48,711 bases of DNA from Pedobacter sp. ASV28. Lineage in GTDB: Bacteria; Bacteroidota; Bacteroidia; Sphingobacteriales; Sphingobacteriaceae. Location: assembly GCF_016428855.1 (NCBI RefSeq), contig NZ_JAELTN010000042.1:1-48711 (forward strand), written 5' to 3'. The notes under the pieces are model-generated. The model made no database searches and was not told where the DNA came from. It saw only the letters and a list, made by a program, of their open reading frames with translations. The position numbers and the translations under genes are program-made. Positions 36,001-45,651 of this stretch are shown piece by piece (the first letter of the stretch is position 1; each line of letters starts with the position of its first letter).

Positions 36001-39000
36001 ATGAATTTAAAAATTCACACCAAATCTCTGTTTGATGATATACGGAGTCGTGTGGTTTACAGAAACCTCTTCTTTAAATTTACTTTAGCCATGAAGTTAA
36101 CTACACTGTTAATATTTATTGCAAGTATACAGATATCTGCAAAATCGTTTTCACAAAAGATAACGCTCAATTTAAAAAAATCCTCATTGAATGAAGTGCT
36201 TCAGGAAATAAGGAAACAGAGCGGTTATAAATTGGTTTATAACACCGATTTGCTAGTTAAAGCAAAGCCGGTAAGTATTAATGTAAAGGAAGCGACGGTA
36301 GATGAAACATTGAAAATAGCCCTTACCAATCAACCTTTTAAATATAATATTCAAGGTGAAACTATTTTAATTAACCCAGATACCAAACCTGTTGAAAACA
36401 ACTTGCCCAAAAACGAAGCGAAACAACTTATTCCGATATCCGGAAGAATTGTTGACGACAAAGGCGAGCCACTTCCCGGCGCCTCTGTGACTGAAAAAGG
36501 CACAAAAAATTACGCCATGGCCAATAATAATGGCGAGTTTAAAATCAATGTAACCCGAATCGGTGCTACCCTGATTTTCAGCAGTATAGGCTATATTAGC
36601 CATGAAGCGGCCGCTGAAGCTAGTATGAAGGTTGCCCTAAAAAGTAATGTGCAAAGCTTAAGTGATGTGGTAATTACAGGTTATCAGCAGATCAAAAAGG
36701 AATCTTTAACCGGATCGGTAACCAAAATAAAAGCATCAGACATTCAGGTAGCCAGTATGGGTACTCTTGACAAGATGCTTCAAGGCCAAGTAGCCGGTGT
36801 AGCGGTGGAAACTGCTTCTGCAGTATTTGGAACAGCTCCTAAAATCCGTGTACGCGGAAGTTCGTCGCTATCAGGTATAAATGAACCTTTATGGGTTTTG
36901 GATGGCGTACCACTGGAGGCCCCCTTAAACATTGCACCCTCAGAACTATATTCAGGTGGAGCTAGAAACCTATTAGCAAGTGCCTTATCTGGTGTAAACC
37001 CTGAAGATATAGATGACATTACCGTACTTAGAGATGCAACCGCTACAGCTATGTATGGCACCAGGGCCGTAAATGGGGTTATTGTAATTACAACGAAAAG
37101 GGCGAGAAAGAATATGGCCCTAAGCATTAACTATAGCACAAATGGTACGCTAACGTTAAAACCTTCCATTACCGATTTTGATGTATTAAACTCCTATGAA
37201 CAAACCGTTCTAAACGAACAAATATTCAAAACCTACCAGAACTCCCTAATGAGTTTTTCTGCACAAACTTCTGGCGCCTACTCTAAATTGATCTATGATA
37301 GGAATGTTAAATCTTTAACCGATGAACAGTTCAGGGCCCAGGTAAGAGACTTGAAAACAATCAATACCGATTGGTTCGACTATCTATATAAGAATTCTTT
37401 CATGCAACAACACTCCGTTAGTGCAAGCTATGGTGGCGAAAATGCATTTGGAAGGCTATCCGTTAGTTATTATGATGATTTGGGAAAAACCATAGGTGAA
37501 AAAGTTAAGCGATATACCGTGAATTTAACCTCTGGCTATCAGTTAAACAAAAACTTGTCGGCCGATTTTATGGTTAAATATTCTAACAGGAATCAAAATA
37601 ACCCGGGAACTCAGGTAAACCCATTTATATATGCTAGGGATGCCAGCAGAAACATGAGACCCTATGATATATATGGTAATCCCGAATATTATAAGAGAGG
37701 CTATACAGACTTCAATATAATCGAGGAGATCAACAACAATTATATAAGGCTTAACAATAGTGATTTTTTGGCACAGGTTGATGTCAAATATAAATTTACC
37801 GATAATTTAAAACTTAATGGTTTATTTAACACAAGGGTGGCAAACAATGATGTGAACGAAATCCAAACCGAGTTTTCTAATTACGCCAATCAATTCAGAC
37901 AAATGGGAATTATTGATCCCGATGGCTTTCTACTCTCTATTAACGATAGAAATCCAAGACTCTACAGAAACCCAGCAAACGCCCTATATCTACCTACAGT
38001 AAGTGTATTGCCAGAAGGCGGTATCTTAGATAGGGAAACCACTACTTCTAAATTTTATACCGGCAGGCTTCAATTAGAGTGGAATGCATTAAATAATTTC
38101 AAAGGTCATAACATTACCGCTTTAGCAGGAGCAGAAATAACTTCTAATGAACAAAACGGATATTTTAACCGTGGATATGGCTACCTCAGCTCTAGCAGAA
38201 CGACCACACCAAACTATCTGGCCCTACAAAGGTTGATCCAGGCCACCGAACTTCCCGAAGATGAGCGAAGAATGTATAATGGCAGAAACCTATTGGCAGG
38301 TACCAATTACTACTATACAGAATACAATAGACATACCGTATCTTATTATACCAATATCTCCTACAACTACAAGAGTAAGTATGTGGTAGACCTTTCCCTA
38401 AGAAATGATGCGGCCAACATTACCTCTAGCAGATTTACCCCAACTTGGGCAGCAGGAATTTCGTGGAACCTGAGCAATGAGAATTTCATGAAATCTATAG
38501 AACAGACCCTATCTAACGTTAAGCTTAGGGCCTCTTATGGACTGAGAGGTAATGATGGTGCGAGAGGACCTGCATTGGTAGCCTACCTAAACAACATTAC
38601 CAGGGTATATCCTGCATATAATACCACTGCGGTAGGTATTCTAGAACCAGAAAATACCGATCTACAATTTGAAAAAGAGCACATTTTAAATGCTGGAGTT
38701 GATTTTACCCTATTTCAATATGCAGATGTAAGTGCGAATGTTTATAGAAGAAATAATTTCGACTTGTTAGGTAACAGACAAGTAGCCCCTTCTCTAGGTT
38801 ACTCCAACAAAACCTTCAATTGGGCAAATATGCGCAACCAAGGGGTGGAGTTAAGCATCAACCTACGTCCAGTTAAGCTCGTATCCGATTTAAGGTTGAA
38901 CATGATGTTCAATGCGGCTTATAATAAAAACGAAGTGTTATCAGATCTTACTGGCAGCAACCCTACCATTTTCCAGATTGCAACCTCTAGAGGGTATGCT

Positions 39001-39693
39001 ATGGAAGGAGGACCCGTTTCTGGTTTATATGCTTTTAAATTTGCAGGTCTGTCTAGCGATGGTTTACCTCAATACTACAACAGCAAGGGAGAAGTAGTTT
39101 CAACTTTTGTTGCCAACTCGACCAATATTAAAGACTTGGAATACCAAGGAAGTAGAGACCCTAAATACTCTGGAGGTTTTACCCCTACACTGAGGTATAA
39201 AAACATGTCATTAAGTGCTGCTTTTGTATTCAATGCCGGCCATGTGGTAAGATTGGCTGATTTCTACAGAGGTGGTTCAATTACCAGCCTATTTAGAGAC
39301 GACCAAAATACACCTGGAGATTTTGCTTACAGATGGACTTCACCTGGAGACGAAAAGTATACCGTAATTCCTAGACTGATTACCGATACCGATATTGAAA
39401 ACTATAACAATGCCGGCTTTTTCAACGAGTCCATATTTACGGCCTATAACTATAACAATATGCGCACAGTAAACGCTTCTTACCTAAGGTTTAGGAATCT
39501 TAACTTCCAATACAGTTTCCCCGAGCTATCTAGAAAACTAAGAATGCAAAATTTCGCTATTGCACTTGAGGCATCGAATATAGCTATTTGGACTTCTAAA
39601 AGACTTAAAGGACAAGATCCTGAAACCTTGCTCGGCGGACTAAATATTCCTCCAGTAAAATCATTCACTATTTCACTTAATGCTAGTTTTTAA
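36001..39693 (+). CDS. SusC/RagA TonB-linked outer-membrane receptor with STN domain
   Basis: A 1230-residue TonB-dependent transporter. An N-terminal extension with a signal peptide (LLIFIASIQISAKSFSQ) precedes an STN domain (about residues 60-130, LNLKKSSLNEVLQEIRKQSGYKL) that contacts FecR. A CarboxypepD_reg-like domain (about 145-215, ISGRIVDDKGEPLPGASV) and the plug with the SusC signature (NPEDIDDITVLRDATATAMYG) come next, then the 22-strand barrel. The C-terminus ends SFTISLNASF with a terminal Phe. It starts 125 bases after FecR and 3 bases before the SusD-like gene. ATG 36001 is used; ATG 36091 is possible. The ligand is unknown but the adjacent protease suggests peptides. Confidence 0.95.
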   Translation: MNLKIHTKSLFDDIRSRVVYRNLFFKFTLAMKLTTLLIFIASIQISAKSFSQKITLNLKKSSLNEVLQEIRKQSGYKLVYNTDLLVKAKPVSINVKEATVDETLKIALTNQPFKYNIQGETILINPDTKPVENNLPKNEAKQLIPISGRIVDDKGEPLPGASVTEKGTKNYAMANNNGEFKINVTRIGATLIFSSIGYISHEAAAEASMKVALKSNVQSLSDVVITGYQQIKKESLTGSVTKIKASDIQVASMGTLDKMLQGQVAGVAVETASAVFGTAPKIRVRGSSSLSGINEPLWVLDGVPLEAPLNIAPSELYSGGARNLLASALSGVNPEDIDDITVLRDATATAMYGTRAVNGVIVITTKRARKNMALSINYSTNGTLTLKPSITDFDVLNSYEQTVLNEQIFKTYQNSLMSFSAQTSGAYSKLIYDRNVKSLTDEQFRAQVRDLKTINTDWFDYLYKNSFMQQHSVSASYGGENAFGRLSVSYYDDLGKTIGEKVKRYTVNLTSGYQLNKNLSADFMVKYSNRNQNNPGTQVNPFIYARDASRNMRPYDIYGNPEYYKRGYTDFNIIEEINNNYIRLNNSDFLAQVDVKYKFTDNLKLNGLFNTRVANNDVNEIQTEFSNYANQFRQMGIIDPDGFLLSINDRNPRLYRNPANALYLPTVSVLPEGGILDRETTTSKFYTGRLQLEWNALNNFKGHNITALAGAEITSNEQNGYFNRGYGYLSSSRTTTPNYLALQRLIQATELPEDERRMYNGRNLLAGTNYYYTEYNRHTVSYYTNISYNYKSKYVVDLSLRNDAANITSSRFTPTWAAGISWNLSNENFMKSIEQTLSNVKLRASYGLRGNDGARGPALVAYLNNITRVYPAYNTTAVGILEPENTDLQFEKEHILNAGVDFTLFQYADVSANVYRRNNFDLLGNRQVAPSLGYSNKTFNWANMRNQGVELSINLRPVKLVSDLRLNMMFNAAYNKNEVLSDLTGSNPTIFQIATSRGYAMEGGPVSGLYAFKFAGLSSDGLPQYYNSKGEVVSTFVANSTNIKDLEYQGSRDPKYSGGFTPTLRYKNMSLSAAFVFNAGHVVRLADFYRGGSITSLFRDDQNTPGDFAYRWTSPGDEKYTVIPRLITDTDIENYNNAGFFNESIFTAYNYNNMRTVNASYLRFRNLNFQYSFPELSRKLRMQNFAIALEASNIAIWTSKRLKGQDPETLLGGLNIPPVKSFTISLNASF

Positions 39694-39696
39694 GGT

Positions 39697-41166
39697 ATGA
39701 AGAATAAATTATTTAAAATAGATAGATCAATTTTAAAACTTAGCTTGATACTAATGGCTTTTATAGCCCCATTAACCTCATGCAAGAAATTTCTTAACGA
39801 ACCTATAGACAATAGGTCATCTATCGATCAGTTAAAAGATCTAGAAAAGGCAATTATTGCCTTAGAGCCAGGATCTGACCATCATTTTACAGATTTAATG
39901 TCTGATGATTACTCTTATAAAGATATTGCCGGACACGTAGTAAGGGATGCTTCTGAAAAGCTGCGCCCAATCTTTACATTCGATATTAATAGACAGAGCA
40001 TTAATAAGAATGAGATGTTGGCATCAGGAATGAATCCCAACTCTTCTTTTTTACGCTACTACTTTAGAATTAACAATGCCAATTTGTTGATTTTTCAAGC
40101 CAACAAGCTTAAAAGTGAAGGTGGTGATCTAAAAAGAATAAACAACATTATTGCACACTCGCTTGCCATTAAGGCTTATTGTAATTTTATGCTCGTCAAT
40201 CTATTTGGTAAGCAATACGATAAGGCTACAGCCGCTCAAGACCTGTCAGTGCCTTATATTGGCGAGTACAACTCTAGCGCTGTAGTCAATAGACCAAGAG
40301 CTACAGTAGAGTTTATCTATACCAAAGTAGAAGAAGACCTCTTAAATGCCATCAGCCTGATGGATGAAAAAAATACGTTCTTCAACAGCAAATTTTACTT
40401 CAGCAAAAGAGCTATCTATGGTTTGCTATCTCGGTTTTACCTGAATAAAAAGGATTGGAAATCAAGCATAAAGTATGCAGATTTAGCTTTACAAATAGAC
40501 AGGCTTCCTTTAAACGTAAAAACGCTAAGAACGGCAAGTGCAAATAATAGCGACTTGTATAGCAGGTCATATTTTGACCCCGCCAATACCTCTTACCTCA
40601 TGATGGGGAACAACACTTACCAACTATTTGCCTATTTCTGGTCTGGATTTTATCCATATCCATTAAATCAGTTTATTGGCAACAGCTTTACGGCGGGAGA
40701 GATGATACAAACAAGTGCGCTCTTTGCAGATTATATTCCCATCAAGTATATTTATTTCTATTCTGCAGCAAACAGAAATATGAACTTGCCTTTAATCACT
40801 GTAGATGAGGTCCTGTTCAATAAAGCCGAGGCAACCATACAAGATGAAGGCCTATTTAACGCAACAGTAAAATCAGACCTAACCGCAGTTATAGACAACC
40901 TACCTTTTACAACTGCAGCCGCCAATGCCCTAAAAACTGAGCTTAATGGCATCACCACTAAAGAAGCTGGCATCACCTACATTTTAAAGCTAAAACGTTT
41001 CAGGTTTTTTGTAGAAGGTATTAGATGGTTCGATATCAAACGACATAATTTACCTGTTACCCATAATTACAATGGAACTGACTTTAAGATAGACGGAACC
41101 AACCCTTATGATTATGTCATAAAGCTACCGCTTGAAGAAATACAATTTAATGGTGATGTACAATAA
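39697..41166 (+). CDS. RagB/SusD family nutrient-binding lipoprotein
   Basis: A 489-residue surface lipoprotein that caps the SusC channel. Lipidation is expected at Cys29 (APLTSCKK). The TPR-like helical core and the C-terminal YILKLKRFRFFVEGIRWFDIKR block, a SusD hallmark, are present. It begins 3 bases after the SusC stop. Residues lining the ligand site cannot be assigned from sequence. Confidence 0.93.
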   Translation: MKNKLFKIDRSILKLSLILMAFIAPLTSCKKFLNEPIDNRSSIDQLKDLEKAIIALEPGSDHHFTDLMSDDYSYKDIAGHVVRDASEKLRPIFTFDINRQSINKNEMLASGMNPNSSFLRYYFRINNANLLIFQANKLKSEGGDLKRINNIIAHSLAIKAYCNFMLVNLFGKQYDKATAAQDLSVPYIGEYNSSAVVNRPRATVEFIYTKVEEDLLNAISLMDEKNTFFNSKFYFSKRAIYGLLSRFYLNKKDWKSSIKYADLALQIDRLPLNVKTLRTASANNSDLYSRSYFDPANTSYLMMGNNTYQLFAYFWSGFYPYPLNQFIGNSFTAGEMIQTSALFADYIPIKYIYFYSAANRNMNLPLITVDEVLFNKAEATIQDEGLFNATVKSDLTAVIDNLPFTTAAANALKTELNGITTKEAGITYILKLKRFRFFVEGIRWFDIKRHNLPVTHNYNGTDFKIDGTNPYDYVIKLPLEEIQFNGDVQ

Positions 41167-41179
41167 ATTAAACCTTAAC

Positions 41180-42127
41180 ATGAAAAGAAATTTAAAATTT
41201 AAACTAAGCTTTATCATATTAAGCTTACTCCTCTCCATTTCTTGTAAAAAGGAGAAAAAACTCTCCGCCGAAATAGAACCGGCAGTTTCTTTTGCCAACA
41301 CCCCTCTTGGCCAGAAACAGAAAGAGTTCTTTGACAAATACGATGTATTATTTGAATACAATTGGGATAGAAATGTATTTGCCAGAAATGCCATTGCAGA
41401 TCCAGCCAGCATCAATGATGTACTGCCCTATATGGAAATTATGGAAGAACTGTATTTCAAGGCATTGGCCAATGTTGCAGAAAATGGATCCTTTGTTAAA
41501 AAACAAACGCCCTTAACCGTTTATTTAATTGGTAGCGGGATCAACTATGGCGGTTCTGAAAGCTTCGGAGAAAGTACTTCTGGTCAGGCTGGTAACATTC
41601 AGCCCAATAGGCTAACACTCGGCGGACTGACCAATTTTGGGGTGGCGCTAAGAAGAAAGAATGCCGATGCCGCATTTTTAAATATGATTTATGAAGCGGC
41701 AACATTCAGTAATCCCGGAGAAGCAGGTTTAATTGGGTTTTTATATCATGAATATACCCATTATGTAAATGTGAGAAATGATATCCCTGTACCATTTGCA
41801 TTAGCCGCAGCAGCAAATTATTTAAAAGGCACAAATGCATATCAGAGCACAACTGCTGCAACCGCTTATTCAAAAGGCTTTTTCATTCCTTATGGTATGC
41901 AAAACGAAATGGAAGATTTCGCCACCTATGTGCAGATCATTGTTTGGAAAACCCCGGCACAGATACAGGCCACTTATTTAAAAAGTACAGAATCTACCAA
42001 AAAATACCAATATGTGCTTGATTACTATAAAAACCTGGGGCTTGACCTTAACAAGTTGAGGGAATACCTACAAACCCAAGAGGTAAAAGATCGCTTAATT
42101 ACCATTAAAAGGAAATATGAGCAATAA
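41180..42127 (+). CDS. Substrate import-associated zinc metallohydrolase lipoprotein
   Basis: A 315-residue lipoprotein of the SusCD-associated HExxH family (PF15890/Peptidase_Mx1 type). ATG 41180 gives a clear lipoprotein signal (SLLLSISCKK, Cys22); the ATG at 41132 overlaps the SusD gene and is unlikely. The zinc motif is HEYTHYVN with His190, Glu191 and His194. Homologues I know of sit in SusCD loci and are thought to cleave peptide or other substrates at the cell surface. The gene follows SusD after 13 bases and precedes another lipoprotein gene. Confidence 0.85.
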   Translation: MKRNLKFKLSFIILSLLLSISCKKEKKLSAEIEPAVSFANTPLGQKQKEFFDKYDVLFEYNWDRNVFARNAIADPASINDVLPYMEIMEELYFKALANVAENGSFVKKQTPLTVYLIGSGINYGGSESFGESTSGQAGNIQPNRLTLGGLTNFGVALRRKNADAAFLNMIYEAATFSNPGEAGLIGFLYHEYTHYVNVRNDIPVPFALAAAANYLKGTNAYQSTTAATAYSKGFFIPYGMQNEMEDFATYVQIIVWKTPAQIQATYLKSTESTKKYQYVLDYYKNLGLDLNKLREYLQTQEVKDRLITIKRKYEQ

Positions 42128-42156
42128 TTAATTAGGCAATTTAATTGAAACATAAA

Positions 42157-43191
42157 ATGAAAATTATAGCATTTATAAAATACAGCCTTTCAGTGGTTAT
42201 CTTACTGGCCTTATTCAGCTCTTGCGAGAAAGCCCTGGACAACAGTGTTCCAGAAGGAACCGAAAGAAGGGGGTTTTACAATGCCCAGATCAAGTCTTAC
42301 ATTACAAACGACTCTGTTTGGGTAACACAAAAACTAGATAAAAACTCCCTAATATTTAAGGTAGGATTTGGCTTTCAAAAAGATAAGTCGGTAAATCTTT
42401 ACCGAATCCAATATACCACATTAACCCTAATAGAGGAATTAAACTTGGCAAAAGCCATATTTACTAGCCCAGCCGATATTGCAGATATCAATAGTTTAAT
42501 TACCACATACTCTTCATTAACAGATGCAAATGCAAGAAATCTAATCTTAAACAACCCGGCCAATATTAGTTTCCTTACCAGAACACAAAAGTATTTCCCA
42601 GTGACCATGATTGGTCCTTTCGGAAGGGTTAACATCACCGAAGATAAAAACACCTATGATGTATATGGCGATTTTAATTCTTCATTGACTTTCTTTAACT
42701 CCAGCTTTTTGTCAGATCTAAAAATATCCAAGAATTTCGATTTCGATTTTTTGGTAAATAACTACAATAGAGATAGCCTAGTGATGACCAGTTATTATAG
42801 TCAAAACTTAAATCGTGTTGCCACGATAAAACCAGTTGCATTGAATACCATAGAAACACATTTCAATGCCCTGAATATTATCAATGCATTAACATTTGCC
42901 TCTGAGATTAAAGTAAATGGTCAGGTGCTAACCGGAGAAAGCGTAGCCTATATTAAGAATAACTTTAATGAAACCTACGATAACCTTAATAAGAATTTAA
43001 ACTTTACGTTGAAAGCTGGGAAAACCTTACCTGCCAGCTTTAATGGACTTACCGCACTAAAAGCAACTGAGGTTTTCTATAAGCTTGGAGAAACCAAACC
43101 TGCTGTTGGTACTGTTCTGGCAAGATTCAAAGCTTACAATCCCGCTACGAAAGGCATCACTGGTGTAGACGTAGAAGTCATTGTAAAATAG
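42157..43191 (+). CDS. Hypothetical lipoprotein of the SusCD locus
   Basis: A 344-residue lipoprotein from ATG 42157 (a TTG at 42145 is less likely). The signal ends LLALFSSCEK with Cys23. The mature protein is beta-rich and Asn/Thr-rich, with no catalytic motif seen. By position, 29 bases after the metallohydrolase and in the same direction, it may be an accessory binding protein for the same substrate. I cannot place it in a known family. Confidence 0.7.
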   Translation: MKIIAFIKYSLSVVILLALFSSCEKALDNSVPEGTERRGFYNAQIKSYITNDSVWVTQKLDKNSLIFKVGFGFQKDKSVNLYRIQYTTLTLIEELNLAKAIFTSPADIADINSLITTYSSLTDANARNLILNNPANISFLTRTQKYFPVTMIGPFGRVNITEDKNTYDVYGDFNSSLTFFNSSFLSDLKISKNFDFDFLVNNYNRDSLVMTSYYSQNLNRVATIKPVALNTIETHFNALNIINALTFASEIKVNGQVLTGESVAYIKNNFNETYDNLNKNLNFTLKAGKTLPASFNGLTALKATEVFYKLGETKPAVGTVLARFKAYNPATKGITGVDVEVIVK

Positions 43192-43213
43192 TAAAATAAT
43201 AGTGTTAGTTAAT

Positions 43214-43250
43214 TAAAAAGGTTCGGGATTAAACATCCTGAACCTTTTTA
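43214..43250. terminator. Bidirectional terminator after the SusCD locus
   Basis: TAAAAAGGTTCGGGAT (43214-43229) pairs with ATCCTGAACCTTTTTA (43235-43250), one G-U, around a 5-base loop, with a T-run on the plus strand. It lies between the lipoprotein stop and the stop of convergent glnS. Confidence 0.8.
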
Positions 43251-43262
43251 TTTTGGGGAAAA

Positions 43263-44912
43263 TTATCCTTTCCAACTATCTTTTAAGGAGACCACCCTAT
43301 TAAAGATCGGCTTATCAGCAGTAGAATCTTTATCTACACAGAAATAACCTTTACGAATAAATTGATATCTATTTTCTAAGCTTGCTGTTGCAAGGTAGGG
43401 TTCAATATAAACCTTATCCAACACTTGCATGCTCCCGGGGTTCAAATAATCTTTAAAATCTCCCTCTTCCGCATCAGGCGACTCTACGGTAAATAACCTA
43501 TCATACAATCTAACTTCGGCTGTTTTTGCATGAGCTGTACTTACCCAATGAATGGTTCCTTTCACATTTATTCCACTGGTATCGCTTCCACTTTTTGATT
43601 CTGGGAAATAACTACAATGTACTTCTGTTACGTTTCCATGCTCATCTTTGATAAAATTGTCGCATTTTACGATATAAGCGAATTTCAAACGCACCATTGC
43701 TCCTGGCGCCAGCCTAAACCACTTTTTAGCAGGCTCTTCCATAAAATCTTCGCGTTCAATCCACAGCTCCCTGCCGAAAGGGATTTCACGCGTGCCACCT
43801 TTATCTTCCGCTTCAGGATTGTTTTCTCCAATCAAGACCTCTCCATCTCCCTCATAATTGGTGATCACCAATTTGATAGGATCTAACACTGCCATTACCC
43901 GGCTTGCTTTTTTATTAAGGTCCTCTCGAATACAAAACTCCAATAGGCTAAGCTCTATGAGATTTTCTCTTTTGGCAATGCCAATACGCTCACAAAATTC
44001 TCTTATACTTTCTGGTGTGTAGCCTCTGCGTCTTAATCCGCTGATGGTAGGCATACGTGGGTCGTCCCAACCGCTAACAAGCTTTTCATTAACCAATTGC
44101 AACAACTTACGTTTGCTCATTACCGTATAAGTAAGGTTTAAACGGGCAAACTCGTATTGCTTGGATGGAAAAATTTCTAATTTCTCGATGAACCAGTCGT
44201 ACAATTCTCTATGGGCAACGTATTCTAAAGTACAAATGGAGTGTGTAATTTGTTCAATGCTATCACTCTGGCCATGTGCAAAATCATACATCGGATAAAT
44301 ACACCAAGTATCGCCAGTACGGTGATGATGGGCATGTTTAATGCGGTATATGATGGGGTCGCGCATTAGCATATTCGGGCTGGCCATATCAATTTTTGCC
44401 CTTAAGGTACAAGCGCCATCAGGAAATGCACCATTCTTCATCTTTGCAAAAAGATCAAGGTTTTCGGCTATGCTCCTTTCTCTATATTGATTAGGAACTC
44501 CCGGCTCTGTTGGCGTACCTTTCTGAGCCGCAATTTCTTCGGCAGTACTATCATCTACATAAGCCAGGTTTTTTTCAATCAATTTTACGGCATAGGCATG
44601 CAGCTGACCAAAATAATCAGAAGCAAACAACTCATTTTTCCATTGAAAGCCCAACCACTGGATATCTTCCTGCTGACTGTTCACATATTCGGTCTTTTCT
44701 GTAACCGGATTGGTGTCGTCAAACCTCAAGTTGGTATAACCTCCATATTTCTGGGTTAGGCCAAAATTCAAGCATATTGCCTTCGCATGTCCAATATGCA
44801 AATATCCATTGGGTTCTGGCGGAAAACGTGTCACTAACATTTCGTACTTTCCACTTTTTAAATCATTCTCTATGAGTTCTTCAATAAAGTTCAATGATTT
44901 TTCCTCGCTCAT
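43263..44912 (-). CDS. glnS: Glutaminyl-tRNA synthetase
   Basis: A 549-residue class I synthetase charging tRNA-Gln. The HIGH motif is in [10 protein letters not shown], the KMSKS-like motif reads VMSKRKL, and the C-terminal anticodon-binding barrels ([27 protein letters not shown]...) are complete. ATG 44912 ([14 protein letters not shown]) is chosen because the family starts there; an upstream in-frame start at 44945 would add unlike residues. A TAACTTTG box lies 21 bases upstream on the minus strand. Confidence 0.96.
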   Translation of the reverse strand: MSEEKSLNFIEELIENDLKSGKYEMLVTRFPPEPNGYLHIGHAKAICLNFGLTQKYGGYTNLRFDDTNPVTEKTEYVNSQQEDIQWLGFQWKNELFASDYFGQLHAYAVKLIEKNLAYVDDSTAEEIAAQKGTPTEPGVPNQYRERSIAENLDLFAKMKNGAFPDGACTLRAKIDMASPNMLMRDPIIYRIKHAHHHRTGDTWCIYPMYDFAHGQSDSIEQITHSICTLEYVAHRELYDWFIEKLEIFPSKQYEFARLNLTYTVMSKRKLLQLVNEKLVSGWDDPRMPTISGLRRRGYTPESIREFCERIGIAKRENLIELSLLEFCIREDLNKKASRVMAVLDPIKLVITNYEGDGEVLIGENNPEAEDKGGTREIPFGRELWIEREDFMEEPAKKWFRLAPGAMVRLKFAYIVKCDNFIKDEHGNVTEVHCSYFPESKSGSDTSGINVKGTIHWVSTAHAKTAEVRLYDRLFTVESPDAEEGDFKDYLNPGSMQVLDKVYIEPYLATASLENRYQFIRKGYFCVDKDSTADKPIFNRVVSLKDSWKG

Positions 44913-44933
44913 ATAATCGTATTGTTTAAGCCT

Positions 44934-44941
44934 CAAAGTTA
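44934..44941 (-). promoter_or_regulatory. Candidate -7 box of glnS
   Basis: TAACTTTG on the minus strand matches TAnnTTTG exactly and is 21 bases before ATG 44912, giving a plausible short leader. Confidence 0.45.
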
Positions 44942-45105
44942 ACAAGATTTAGGGTATTTTAAAGGAACAGGAAGTAAACAACAAAGAGCAAAGAGGCTAT
45001 CACTCGTAACCTGCAACATATAGCCCAAAACCGAACTAAAAAACCGAACAACTAACTAACCAAATAACTATTTTAATTACATTTACATCAGATCAAGTAT
45101 TGCAT

Positions 45106-45525
45106 ATGAACAAAACTTTAAATCGACCAATTAGGGTGCTGGTAGCCAAAGTGGGTTTAGATGGCCATGACAGAGGAGCAAAGGTAATTGCAACCTCGCT
45201 TCGAGACGCCGGCATGGAGGTGATTTATACTGGTTTAAGACAAACTCCAGAAATGGTAGTCAATACAGCTTTGCAGGAAGATGTTGATGCTATCGGTATT
45301 TCTATCCTTTCTGGTGCCCATATGACTGTTTTTCCAAAAGTTATTGAAATGATGAAGCAAAAAGAGCTTACAGATGTTTTAGTAACTGGTGGCGGTATTA
45401 TCCCAGAGGGAGATATGAAAAAACTGCAAGGCATAGGCGTTGGAGAACTTTTTCCGCCAGGAACAGCCATGAAAGACATTGTAACCTATATCGAAAACTG
45501 GGTGTTAGAACACCGAAATTTTTAG
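45106..45525 (+). CDS. Small cobalamin-binding subunit (methylmalonyl-CoA mutase C-terminal type)
   Basis: A 139-residue stand-alone B12-binding domain, like the small subunit of methylmalonyl- or isobutyryl/ethylmalonyl-type mutases. The cobalamin motif is GLDGHDRG, with the axial-ligand His21, and GGGIIP and ELFPPG complete the nucleotide-loop sites. The start ATG 45106 ([17 protein letters not shown]) is preferred to the upstream TTG. The partner large subunit is not in this window. The neighbour 126 bases downstream is an enoyl-CoA hydratase, so acyl-CoA metabolism is likely. Confidence 0.85.
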   Translation: MNKTLNRPIRVLVAKVGLDGHDRGAKVIATSLRDAGMEVIYTGLRQTPEMVVNTALQEDVDAIGISILSGAHMTVFPKVIEMMKQKELTDVLVTGGGIIPEGDMKKLQGIGVGELFPPGTAMKDIVTYIENWVLEHRNF

Positions 45526-45543
45526 AGCACATTTAAAAATAAG

Positions 45544-45615
45544 CCACATAGACACATAGAGAACAGCTAAGGTAAAGGAAAGTAGTTTGTATGAAAAAAC
45601 TATGTGTCTATGTGG
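45544..45615. repeat. 16-bp perfect inverted repeat with 40-base loop
   Basis: CCACATAGACACATAG (45544-45559) and CTATGTGTCTATGTGG (45600-45615) are perfectly complementary. It lies between the B12-binding gene and the enoyl-CoA hydratase gene, 18 bases after the former's stop, and may act as a terminator. It has the same long-loop layout as the repeats at 5874 and 8046. Confidence 0.6.
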
Positions 45616-45651
45616 TTATATTTGTTTTGAATAGAATTTAAACCCTTTTTA

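Noticed and set aside
41125..41415. 96-residue minus-strand frame over the SusD/metallohydrolase junction
   Set aside because: Antisense to two genes with clear families; no supporting features.
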